Shown: one piece after another, positions 17,897-26,124 of the stretch | Layout of the letters: every line of letters starts with the position of its first letter | How positions within the stretch are numbered: position 1 is the first letter of the stretch | Assembly: GCA_041394885.1 (NCBI GenBank) | Contig: JAWKHI010000027.1 | Location: 27,921-91,920, forward strand | Source: DSOI01 sp041394885 | GTDB lineage: Bacteria > Acidobacteriota > Terriglobia > Bryobacterales > Bryobacteraceae | Length of the DNA: 64,000 bases | Direction: 5' to 3' | Translations under genes and position numbers: made by a program | Notes under the pieces: generated by a model | What the model saw: the letters and a program-made list of their open reading frames with translations, nothing else | The model's database searches: none | Told to the model about the DNA's origin: nothing

Positions 17897-20800
17897 TCAC
17901 GGCACCGTGATCGTCCCCATCGCCTGCCACCCGGAGTTGTTTCCGCCGTTGTCCCGCGCGGCGGCGTAGACAATACGGTCTCCGGAGAACGCGGCGGAAA
18001 ACGTGAGGTTCAGTGTCAGCGTGAGCACGTTGCCCGCTTTGCTCACCGCCGATCCGCTGGCGTTGATCGAGCACTGCGAATTCGCCGCGATGCCGGCGCC
18101 CGGTATCGGAATCGATCCCGCGAACGGTCCTCCCGCCTCACCGGCGTCATTCACCAGAAACAGCGTTCCGCCGGACTGCACGAACGCGATGTAGCAACCC
18201 ATGCGTCCGTCAATGGCGCTGTTGATCAGGATGTTCAACACGCTCAGGTCCGCGAATCCGCCGTCGTCGAAGAACTGCGCCGTCAGGGCAACCGTGCTCG
18301 ACGTCGCGCGGGTCGGGCTCAGGCTCGTAACCGCGGTGGGCTGCGCCGGCGTCCCGGGTACCGTCCACAGTCCCTTGGCCACCCATCCCGAGTTATGCCC
18401 GCCAGTGTCCCGCGCGGCGGTGTAGACAATCTTGTTGCCCGAGTAAGTGTTGGAGAAGGAAAAAGCGAGGTTGAGAGTGAGGGTGTTCCCGCTCATCGAC
18501 GACGACGAGCCCGCGCCATTGATCATGCATTGGCTGTTGCCGATGCTGCCGCTGCCGGGAAGGGAAAGCGACCCGGCGAAGGGACCGCCGGCGTCGCCCG
18601 CGTCGTTCACCAGATACAGAGTCCCCGTCGTGGGTCCGGAGGGAACGTAGGCGAGGTAACACGACGTCCGGCCGTCGATGGCGGAATGGATCAGCACGTT
18701 GAGCACGGCCAGGTCCGCCGCGCCGTTCTGATCGGAAAACGTGAAGGTGAACGCGCGAACGAACCCGGACCCGCTCGACGGGTTCGGGACGCCTACGGTC
18801 GGCGTGGGGTTGACGACGTTCCCGGCTCCTGGCTGCGTGATGCTGTAGGTGAGTCCGGCTACCAGAACCGCCCCGTTGCGTGTGACGCTTCCCAGGTTCG
18901 GAAGCAGGGAATAGTTCACCGTTCCCGAGCCTGTCCCGGAACTCGACGTGCTTATCCACACGGCATTCGTGACTGCCGTCCATGGGCATCCGGTCGGGGC
19001 CGTGATCGCGAACGAACCCGGGCCACCCGACGAAGTGGGCGTTGCCGAAGACGGATTGATCGAATAGGTGCACGGCACGCCGGACTGCGTGACGTTGTAG
19101 ATCTGCCCCCCGATCGTGATCGTGCCGCTGCGCGGTGTTCCCGCGGCATTCCCGGCCACCGTATACGACACCGTACCGTTGCCTGACCCCGACGCTCCAC
19201 CGGTCACCGTGATCCACGCTGCGTTGGAAATGGCTGTCCAGGCGCAGCCACCCGGAGCCGTCACACCGAACGACCCCGGTCCTCCAGCCGATCCCAGGCT
19301 CGCCGACCCCGGGCTGATCGTGTACGTGCATGCCAAACCGCTCTGCGTCACGGTGAATGTCTTCCCCGCGATCGTGATCGATCCGCTCCGCGAAGACGGT
19401 GTGGCGTTCGCGGCCACCGTGTACGACACCGTACCGTTGCCTGACCCCGACGCCCCGCCCGTCACCGTGATCCACGCGGCGTTGGATACCGCCGTCCAGG
19501 CGCAGCCACCCGGAGCCGTCACACCGACCGACCCTGGACCGCCGGCCGATCCCGGGCTCACCGACCCCGGGTTGATCGTGTACGTGCAGGAAATCGGATC
19601 CAGCCGGGCCACGAAGGCGCTGTTGACCCCGGTATGATTGGATCCATAGCCGCCGCCGGTAATCGGATAGTTCCCGGAGATCGTTGTGCCCGCGAACAGG
19701 ATTTCTCCATTCGGCCGGATCGCCACCGCCCGCGCCGCCTCATCGTCGGCTTCGCCGTGCAGGGTAGAGAAGGTGATCGCGCCCACGCTGTTGAGCGTCG
19801 TGACGAATGCGTCGGTACGGATGGCGCCTCCGGCAAGAACGGTATTTCCACTCACGGCCACCTTCCCTGCGTAGGGGCCGCTGTATCCGCTCTTGGTGAA
19901 AGTCAATCCGCCATCGACGCTCTTGTAGATGGATCCGCCGCCGGTGCCCGCGTACAGGAGCGAGCCATTGCCGGGCGCGAACGCCAGAGCGCTCACCGCG
20001 CCATCCAGAGTCGCCGCCAAAGTCCACCCACCCGCCCCGATCTTCTTGTGGATCTGGCCGTTGGCGAGGCCGGCAAACAGCGTTTGGCCATCCGTGGGGT
20101 GATGCGCCAGCGAGCGGACCGCCACGGGCAGACTGCCGAAGCTGGTGTATGCCGGTGCCGTTCCGAAGCAGGATGTGTTCCGCATCACGTCGCCGTTGTT
20201 CGTGCCATAGAACGTGGTGCACGGATTGGCCGGGTCCGACGTGATTCCCGCGCTCACCTGAAACGCAAAGCCAGACGCGCACTCAAACGTGGACAATGTC
20301 GGGCCGCGACAGATGCCCGGCAGTTCCGATGCACTGAACTGACCGGGCTGAACGAATCCATGCACCCAGTAGGCCGTGGGCGGCGTGGTGGGTGCCAAGT
20401 GGACTGCGCTGCGGTAGTATTCGGTGGCGAGGCTCGGGAACGACCACGTGACGCCGCAGTCGGTGGACCGCTCCCCCGTAGGACCATTGCGTGTCAGCAG
20501 TCCCCCCGCGTATATGTAGTAGCCGGTCAACCCCGCGATCACGGTGCAAGGCGCATTCGAGGCAACAGTGAGCGAGTTGAAGCTGGTGCCGAGCGGCGCG
20601 GTCAGGACTGGAGACCAGATGGCGCCTCCGTCGGTCGTCTTGTGAATTTGGCCCGCGGTGGCCAAGTACGCGATATTTGCATTCGTGGGGTCCGCGGCCA
20701 TGGCGACGATGGACGTCTGGAATCCCGACGGCGACCAAGCCCCAGCCCCATTCGCGGACCGGTGCACGTACGCCGGGTATGGCGGGCGCAGTGAACCTAG

Positions 20801-22555
20801 AACCGGAAAATCTGGAGACGCCGTCTCACCCGCGACGGCAACTCCACCGGCAGCGTCAACCGCAATCGAACGTCCGCTGTCGGCCCCGATGCCATCCAGG
20901 TAGGTGGAATAGACGTAGTCGCTGCCGTTGGCCGTGTACACGGTCACGAAGGCGGCGTCCAGGTGCGGCGTTGTCTGAACGGCGTTCTTTAAAGGAAAGT
21001 CTGAGGAATTGGTGTACCCCGTCACATAGGTCTTGCCCGACGAGTCCACCGCCAGATCGTACGCCCTCTGATTCACGCCGCCTGCCAGAAAGGTAGAGAA
21101 GATCAAGCCGTTCCCGGTCGCGTTCAGCCTTGTGACGAAAGCAGCGTCGAAGATGGCGGCCCTGTTGGCCTGCTTGGCATTCAGCAACGGAAACGCGTCC
21201 GATCCGGTATAGCCGGCGACGGTGGCTTGGTCTCCCGGCGCCAGCGCGATCGCCAGACCGCGTTCCCACCCGTTGGCGCCGAGATACGTCGTGTACAGGT
21301 GCGCGGTCCCCGCCGCATTGAGCTTGGTGACGAATACGTCTTCGCCGCCGCCGAACGTGTTTTGGAACGCATTCGTCGTGGCCAGCCCGCCCCAGGTCCA
21401 GCCGGTGGCATACACGTTTCCCGCGGAGTCCACCGCGATATCGCCGCCGCCGTCGAACGACGTCCCTCCGAAATACGTCGAGTAGACCAGCGTGTTGCCC
21501 GACGGATTCAATTTCGCAATAAACGCGTCGGAACTGCCGCCGAGAGTCGCTTTGACCGGGCTCTGCACCGGGAAGTTCGACGATTCCGTGGTCCCTGTGA
21601 CATAGGCGTTGCCCGCCGTGTCTAGGGCGATTCCCAGCCCTTCATCCTTCCCGGACCCACCCAGGTAGGTGGAGTAGATCACCGCCGTGCCCGCCGCGTT
21701 GAGCTTGGTGACGAACACGTCGCCCCCTCCTCCCGAACTGGCCTGCCGCGGGTTCTGCACCGGAAAATCGAGCGACGCGGTCCGGCCGGTGAGGTAGATG
21801 TTGCCGGATGCATCCAGTGCCATTGCGTTCGGTGTGTCCTCCCCGGACCCACCCACTACCGCCGACCATGCGAGGACAGGGTCAATCACCAACTCCCTCG
21901 TCCGGTCATACTCGCCAACCTCGAAACTCACCACGCCGTCGCGAAGCCGGTACCCCCCCACGATGATACGGCGGGCGGCCGCCGTTTCCTGGTAGAGCAA
22001 CGGCCTCGGCTGGCGGTACTGGCCTTGGCCGGTCGTGAGGATCAAGTCACCACCCGACAGGCTGACTTGGTCGACCCCGTCAAAGCGCAGGCCGATCTCC
22101 GATACGCTGGCGCCGGGGCTCACACGGAAGTCGTATTCCAGAAGCCGGCCTTCCGAGTGCCAGACCAGGTCCACACCCGGGTATACCCCCGCCTGCCGGA
22201 CTGCTCGGTAGTGCGGCACGTTGATGGCGCGCCGCCCCCCAAGAAAGTAGTGACTCCGGCCTGCCAGGGGATCGAGACCCGCTGGGCGCGCGGGTCTCGC
22301 CTCCGACCCCCTGACGGCGGCCGCGTCTACAAGCCGCACCTTCCAGGTTCGGCCTTCGGACGCTCCGGCGGGGAGAATGGTCGCGCTTCGGTCGCCGATC
22401 CCAACCGCGTAGCCTTCGCCCCGCAACACAAACGCGAACTCCGCCGGCGCCTGACCCTGGTTTGGTTCGAACACCGCCGGAGGGTCAAAACGTCCAACTG
22501 CCCCCACCGCCGCCATCTCCACCAATCCCAGGCACACCACAACCGATAGCCGCAT
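17897..22555 (-). CDS. Giant secreted SBBP-repeat/BNR/BACON protein
   Basis: A 1552-residue exported protein. After the signal peptide (MRLSVVVCLGLVEMAAVG) comes the domain that usually precedes SBBP repeats (FEPNQGQAPAEFAFVLRG, residues 25-230), then at least six SBBP propeller repeats with DASGNIYLTGRT / DTAGNAYVTGTT patterns (about 240-560), a BNR-like propeller (about 600-930), three BACON domains (about 1030-1280) and two copies of the C-terminal module shared with the downstream paralogue. ATG 22555 is preferred over the upstream TTG 22582 because AGGGAAGG precedes it and it starts the signal peptide. The two outer BACON copies are highly similar at the DNA level (about 19100-19300 and 19370-19560), suggesting recent internal duplication. 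Function is unknown; surface adhesion or glycan binding is plausible. Confidence 0.8.
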   Translation of the reverse strand: MRLSVVVCLGLVEMAAVGAVGRFDPPAVFEPNQGQAPAEFAFVLRGEGYAVGIGDRSATILPAGASEGRTWKVRLVDAAAVRGSEARPARPAGLDPLAGRSHYFLGGRRAINVPHYRAVRQAGVYPGVDLVWHSEGRLLEYDFRVSPGASVSEIGLRFDGVDQVSLSGGDLILTTGQGQYRQPRPLLYQETAAARRIIVGGYRLRDGVVSFEVGEYDRTRELVIDPVLAWSAVVGGSGEDTPNAMALDASGNIYLTGRTASLDFPVQNPRQASSGGGGDVFVTKLNAAGTAVIYSTYLGGSGKDEGLGIALDTAGNAYVTGTTESSNFPVQSPVKATLGGSSDAFIAKLNPSGNTLVYSTYFGGTSFDGGGDIAVDSAGNVYATGWTWGGLATTNAFQNTFGGGEDVFVTKLNAAGTAHLYTTYLGANGWERGLAIALAPGDQATVAGYTGSDAFPLLNAKQANRAAIFDAAFVTRLNATGNGLIFSTFLAGGVNQRAYDLAVDSSGKTYVTGYTNSSDFPLKNAVQTTPHLDAAFVTVYTANGSDYVYSTYLDGIGADSGRSIAVDAAGGVAVAGETASPDFPVLGSLRPPYPAYVHRSANGAGAWSPSGFQTSIVAMAADPTNANIAYLATAGQIHKTTDGGAIWSPVLTAPLGTSFNSLTVASNAPCTVIAGLTGYYIYAGGLLTRNGPTGERSTDCGVTWSFPSLATEYYRSAVHLAPTTPPTAYWVHGFVQPGQFSASELPGICRGPTLSTFECASGFAFQVSAGITSDPANPCTTFYGTNNGDVMRNTSCFGTAPAYTSFGSLPVAVRSLAHHPTDGQTLFAGLANGQIHKKIGAGGWTLAATLDGAVSALAFAPGNGSLLYAGTGGGSIYKSVDGGLTFTKSGYSGPYAGKVAVSGNTVLAGGAIRTDAFVTTLNSVGAITFSTLHGEADDEAARAVAIRPNGEILFAGTTISGNYPITGGGYGSNHTGVNSAFVARLDPISCTYTINPGSVSPGSAGGPGSVGVTAPGGCAWTAVSNAAWITVTGGASGSGNGTVSYTVAANATPSSRSGSITIAGKTFTVTQSGLACTYTISPGSASLGSAGGPGSFGVTAPGGCAWTAISNAAWITVTGGASGSGNGTVSYTVAGNAAGTPRSGTITIGGQIYNVTQSGVPCTYSINPSSATPTSSGGPGSFAITAPTGCPWTAVTNAVWISTSSSGTGSGTVNYSLLPNLGSVTRNGAVLVAGLTYSITQPGAGNVVNPTPTVGVPNPSSGSGFVRAFTFTFSDQNGAADLAVLNVLIHSAIDGRTSCYLAYVPSGPTTGTLYLVNDAGDAGGPFAGSLSLPGSGSIGNSQCMINGAGSSSSMSGNTLTLNLAFSFSNTYSGNKIVYTAARDTGGHNSGWVAKGLWTVPGTPAQPTAVTSLSPTRATSSTVALTAQFFDDGGFADLSVLNILINSAIDGRMGCYIAFVQSGGTLFLVNDAGEAGGPFAGSIPIPGAGIAANSQCSINASGSAVSKAGNVLTLTLNLTFSAAFSGDRIVYAAARDNGGNNSGWQAMGTITVP

Positions 22556-22652
22556 CGCAGAACGAACCTTCCCTCGCTTCAAGATCAGAGCGTGATCAAT
22601 CTTACGGTCAGTTCAGCCCGCGATCAACGCCTGAGTCACTGATTCCATTGAG

Positions 22653-22686
22653 ATGGACACTTTTGGACAACCATGGACACTTTCGG
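22653..22686. promoter_or_regulatory. Two direct repeats in divergent intergenic region, possible operator
   Basis: The 14-mer ATGGACACTTTTGG (22653-22666) recurs as ATGGACACTTTCGG (22673-22686), offset by exactly 20 bp, about two helical turns. The pair lies between two divergent genes, the giant secreted protein and the HTH-PD40 protein. This is the spacing expected of a dimer binding on one face of the helix. Autoregulation by the adjacent HTH protein is a guess. Confidence 0.4.
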
Positions 22687-22726
22687 TTTCATTCCGGAAG
22701 GAGTAATCTTAACTACATCGATCTCC

Positions 22727-24706
22727 ATGGCGAATAGAGAGGGATCCGGCGAGAGGACTGGAGAGGGGCCCCAAGAGCGTCTCGAATCCTGGAAGCAGAT
22801 CGCCGACTACCTGGGCAAGGGAGTCACCACCGTTCGGAGGTGGGAGCGCGAAGAGGGTCTGCCCGTCCATCGCCAGGAACACGCGTTGCGCGGATCCGTG
22901 GTGGCGTACCGGTCCGAGTTGGATGCTTGGCGGGCATCTAGGACGGCCGACCCTCCGGCCGCAGTGCGAAGCGACAACGGCGGGCGCTGGGCCCTCGTCG
23001 CCGCGGGCGCGATAGCCGCCGTCGCCGTTGTCCTATTGGCGCTGGCCAGTCGCCGCTCCGGCTCTTCCATTCATGTGACGCGCGTGATCACTCTCGCGGG
23101 CAGCCCGGCTGCCGAAGGTCCCCCCGATCTCTCCGCGGACGGAACCCGCGTGGCCTATTCGGTCGCCGGACCGGACGGCGGCCTTTTCATCCAACCCGCC
23201 CTTGGTGGTATGGCCAACCTTATCACGGGAACCACCAGCCACGACCAATTCCCGCGTTGGTCGCCCGACGGCAAGACCATCCTTTTCTGGCGAGCCGCCG
23301 GCCCGCAGCGGGAGTTGATGGTGATCCCCGCCTCCGGTGGCCAGCCCAGACTCCTGTTGCGCCTAACCTCCCCGCCGCAGTTGGCCAAATCGGCGGCTTG
23401 GACTGCGGACGGCCACGCGGTCGTCTTCTCTTATCCGGACGGTGACGGTCCGTGGCCCTTGTTCCGGATGGATCTCACCACCGGCACGCGCGTCCGCCTC
23501 ACGTATCCCCCGAAAGGCTCGGTCGGCGACACCGCGCCCGCCTGCTCGCCAGACGGGAGGATGTTCTCATTCACCCGTTACCACCGGGGCTCAGAGGGCG
23601 ACTTGTTCGTCTCCAGCTTCGAATCCGGCATCGAACGAAGTCTCACCAACGACTCCACTTACGTCGACGGAAACGCCTGGGAACCGGACAGCGAGCATAT
23701 CGTTTTTCACTCCAATCGTCTCGGGGCCGCGGGCCGGCTCTGGAGAATTGCGGTTACCGGAAACCAAGAGCCGGAGTTGATCGCGGGCGTGGATCGCGAC
23801 GCCACTTGGCCGTCGGTGGCGCGCGTTGGTCCCCGCCTGCGGATCGCCTTCCAACGCACCGCGACCACGGTGAACATTCTACGCTGGGATGACCCTTCGC
23901 AGCCGGGAGCCCAGCCCGCGGCCATCGCGCCATCCAATTTTACAGATGTGGCGGTCCAGTATTCTCCGGATGGTTCCAAAGTTGCGTTTGTGAGCAATCG
24001 CGGCGGGAACCGCGAGATCTGGTTGGCTGGAGCAGACGGCTCCTCGCCGCGGGCGCTTACCAATCTTGTCGGCGCCCAGACCGATTCTCCCCGTTGGTCT
24101 CCCGACGGATCGCACATCGTGTTCACCACCGCCGTGGACGACAACCGGGATGTGTATATCGTCCCCGCCGCCGGCGGACCGATGCGCCGCCTCACTACCG
24201 AACCATCGGAAGAGGGGCGCCCCAGTTGGTCCAGAGACGGGCTGTGGATCTGGTTCCGGTCCGATCGCAGCGGCAGCCAACAGATCTGGAAGACCGCGGC
24301 CGCTGGAGGAGGAACTGCCCGGCAGATGACCAGCGCTGGCGGATACGAAGCCTTCGAGAGCCTGGATGGCCGCTGGCTCTACTACACCAGGAATCGGCTC
24401 CAACCGGGCCTCTGGCGGATTCCGGTGGAAGGAGGGCGGGAAGAGCTCGTCGCCGAACGAGTACGGGAAGGCTGGTGGAGCCCGGCCAAAGCTGCGATCT
24501 TCTATCTGCGATCCAAACCTGGTCTTGCCCTATGGCGGCTGCCTGACGGTGCGGGAGAACCTGAGCGCGTGGCGGACGTGCCCTCTCCGGATCTTGGGGC
24601 CTGGACCGGATTTTCCGCTCGGGGCGACGGACGGTCTTTTCTCTACAGTCAAACCGTCAGCTCCATCGCCGATGTTCACGTCCTCGAGTTGGATATCCAG
24701 CCCTGA
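22727..24706 (+). CDS. HTH-transmembrane-PD40 propeller protein (sensor-like)
   Basis: A protein of 659 residues with three parts. Residues about 15-75 are an excisionase/MerR-like helix-turn-helix (SWKQIADYLGKGVTTVRRWE), which in this class reads promoter or DNA signals. Residues about 88-110 form one transmembrane helix (WALVAAGAIAAVAVVLLAL). The rest is a TolB-like WD40/PD40 beta-propeller with repeats such as RWSPDGKTILF, YSPDGSKVAFVSNRG and RWSPDGSHIVF. Cytoplasmic DNA-binding joined to a periplasmic propeller suggests a one-component membrane sensor; this architecture is frequent in Acidobacteriota. The start is uncertain: ATG 22727 gives a compact HTH protein, while the in-frame ATG 22673 overlaps one of the direct repeats. 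It is divergent from the giant secreted protein and overlaps gluQ by 31 bp at its 3' end. Confidence 0.8.
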   Translation: MANREGSGERTGEGPQERLESWKQIADYLGKGVTTVRRWEREEGLPVHRQEHALRGSVVAYRSELDAWRASRTADPPAAVRSDNGGRWALVAAGAIAAVAVVLLALASRRSGSSIHVTRVITLAGSPAAEGPPDLSADGTRVAYSVAGPDGGLFIQPALGGMANLITGTTSHDQFPRWSPDGKTILFWRAAGPQRELMVIPASGGQPRLLLRLTSPPQLAKSAAWTADGHAVVFSYPDGDGPWPLFRMDLTTGTRVRLTYPPKGSVGDTAPACSPDGRMFSFTRYHRGSEGDLFVSSFESGIERSLTNDSTYVDGNAWEPDSEHIVFHSNRLGAAGRLWRIAVTGNQEPELIAGVDRDATWPSVARVGPRLRIAFQRTATTVNILRWDDPSQPGAQPAAIAPSNFTDVAVQYSPDGSKVAFVSNRGGNREIWLAGADGSSPRALTNLVGAQTDSPRWSPDGSHIVFTTAVDDNRDVYIVPAAGGPMRRLTTEPSEEGRPSWSRDGLWIWFRSDRSGSQQIWKTAAAGGGTARQMTSAGGYEAFESLDGRWLYYTRNRLQPGLWRIPVEGGREELVAERVREGWWSPAKAAIFYLRSKPGLALWRLPDGAGEPERVADVPSPDLGAWTGFSARGDGRSFLYSQTVSSIADVHVLELDIQP

Positions 24707-25605
24707 GCGCCCAGGCGCTCAGGCTTCCACGCCGCCACCGCCCATTCCCAGATCTCAGCCACCGGAGCCCTTTCCAGTCCCGCCGGCGGCGCCTGCCCCA
24801 GAAAGGCAAGCGCCTGCGTAATGAGAGTACCGGAATCTCGAGCGTCCAGCGGCAGTGCACCCGTCTGCTTGCTGAGCTTGTAGCCCTGCGCATCCGTCGC
24901 CACGGGGATGTGCAGGTAGCGCGGCGTCCCCAGGCCGAGAAGCCGCTGCAGATGGATCTGGCGCGGTGTGGACCCGAGCAGGTCCGCCCCGCGCACCACG
25001 TCGGTGATGCCCTGGTCTGCATCGTCCACCACCACCGCAAGCTGGTAAGCAAAGACGCCGTCGGCGCGCAGCAGCACGAAATCGCCGATTGAATCGGCTA
25101 CGATCTCGCTCCGGACCCCGTGCAGCCGGTCTTCGAGAACCACCGCCGCGCCGGCCGAACGCACCCGCCAGGATCGCGGAGACCGCCCCGGTGCGAGCCC
25201 AGCGCTGCAAGTGCCGGGATATCGCGGCTCCATCGCCGGTTCCCATTGGCTCTCGCCACGAACCAGCGAGTCCTGGATCTCCTTCCGCGTGCAACCGCAT
25301 GGATACACCAGCCCGCCTGATTGCAGCCGTTGAAGCGCCTTACGGTAGACTTCCGTGCGCTCGCTCTGGCGGATGATCGGCTCATCGGAATACAGTCCGA
25401 AATTCTCCAGATCGGCCAGGATCGCCGCGGCGGCGCCCGGCTGTTCACGGCCGGTATCGACGTCCTCCATTCGTACGATCCACGTCCCGCCATGCGCCTT
25501 GGCGTCGAGATAGCTCGCCGCCGCGGCGACTAGCGATCCGAAGTGCAGCGGCCCGGTGGGCGATGGCGCAAAGCGGCCGCGATAGTTTGGAGGCGCCGGG
25601 TTCAC
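24676..25605 (-). CDS. gluQ: Glutamyl-Q tRNA(Asp) synthetase
   Basis: A 309-residue class I synthetase-like enzyme that attaches glutamate to queuosine in tRNA(Asp). It is about the usual length of GluQRS (around 300) and lacks the anticodon-binding domain of GltX. The HIGH-like motif is PSPTGPLHFGSL (residues 14-25) and the KMSKS counterpart is GYKLSKQTG. The zinc-binding Cys residues of the family are visible as CGC and YPGTC in the middle. GTG 25605 is the natural start, followed by RGRFAPSPTG within ten residues. It is convergent with the PD40 gene and divergent from ccmE. Tgt/QueA-type genes are not in the window. Confidence 0.9.
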   Translation of the reverse strand: MNPAPPNYRGRFAPSPTGPLHFGSLVAAAASYLDAKAHGGTWIVRMEDVDTGREQPGAAAAILADLENFGLYSDEPIIRQSERTEVYRKALQRLQSGGLVYPCGCTRKEIQDSLVRGESQWEPAMEPRYPGTCSAGLAPGRSPRSWRVRSAGAAVVLEDRLHGVRSEIVADSIGDFVLLRADGVFAYQLAVVVDDADQGITDVVRGADLLGSTPRQIHLQRLLGLGTPRYLHIPVATDAQGYKLSKQTGALPLDARDSGTLITQALAFLGQAPPAGLERAPVAEIWEWAVAAWKPERLGAQGWISNSRT

Positions 25606-25665
25606 CGATTCCTCTATTTTATTCGCCTCAACCGGGGTCTATACTCAAAGAAGGAGACTTCCGCA

Positions 25666-26112
25666 ATGAATACCTACCTCAAGTTCGGCTTCCTCGTCGC
25701 GGTAATCGTCGGCACCCTTGCCTGGCTCGCGTCGGACGGGATCAGCGAGACAGCCACTTATTACAAGACGGTGGCGGAGCTGAAGCAAATGCCAGACGCC
25801 CATGAGAAACGCCTGCGCGTAGCGGGCGACGTCGCCGAGGGCACCATCGAACGCAACGGACGTGAGGTCAAGTTTCTCCTGAAGCAGGAAGCCGAAACAC
25901 TCGCGGTGGTCTACAACGGGATCGAGCCTTTGCCCGACACCTTCAAGGATGGTTCCCAGGCCGTGGCCGACGGAAAGCTCGAACGCGATGGCGTCTTCCA
26001 CGCGTCCAAGATCCAGGCCAAGTGCGCCTCGAAGTACGAAGCCAAGCCCGGCCAGTACAAGATGAAGAATCCGGCCGAGAACGCGGCGCCGGGCAAGTCC
26101 GCCTCTCTGTAG
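25666..26112 (+). CDS. ccmE: Cytochrome c maturation haem chaperone CcmE, CXXXY variant
   Basis: A 148-residue protein with an N-terminal membrane anchor (residues 5-22) and an OB-fold periplasmic domain (LRVAGDVAEGTIERNG, then KFLLKQEAETLAVVYNGIEPLPDTF). CcmE carries haem to apocytochrome c in System I. Most bacterial CcmE proteins bind haem through His in an HXXXY motif; here the position is Cys: AKCASKY, C120 and Y124. Archaea and some bacteria are known to have this Cys variant, usually in a System I lacking CcmH. AAGGAG lies 9 nt before the ATG at 25666. The gene stands alone, without ccmABCF, next to a cytochrome-bearing PQQ dehydrogenase, and this window encodes many c-type cytochromes that would need maturation. 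Confidence 0.85.
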   Translation: MNTYLKFGFLVAVIVGTLAWLASDGISETATYYKTVAELKQMPDAHEKRLRVAGDVAEGTIERNGREVKFLLKQEAETLAVVYNGIEPLPDTFKDGSQAVADGKLERDGVFHASKIQAKCASKYEAKPGQYKMKNPAENAAPGKSASL

Positions 26113-26124
26113 GCGCCACCCGGC

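Noticed and set aside
17894..19186. 430-codon plus-strand frame opposite the giant secreted protein
   Set aside because: Arg-rich antisense translation of the tandem C-terminal module; the repeats explain its length.
19040..19600. Regular near-identical repeats that could look like a CRISPR or satellite array
   Set aside because: The repeat is in frame and encodes BACON domains; there are no short spacers or palindromic repeats.
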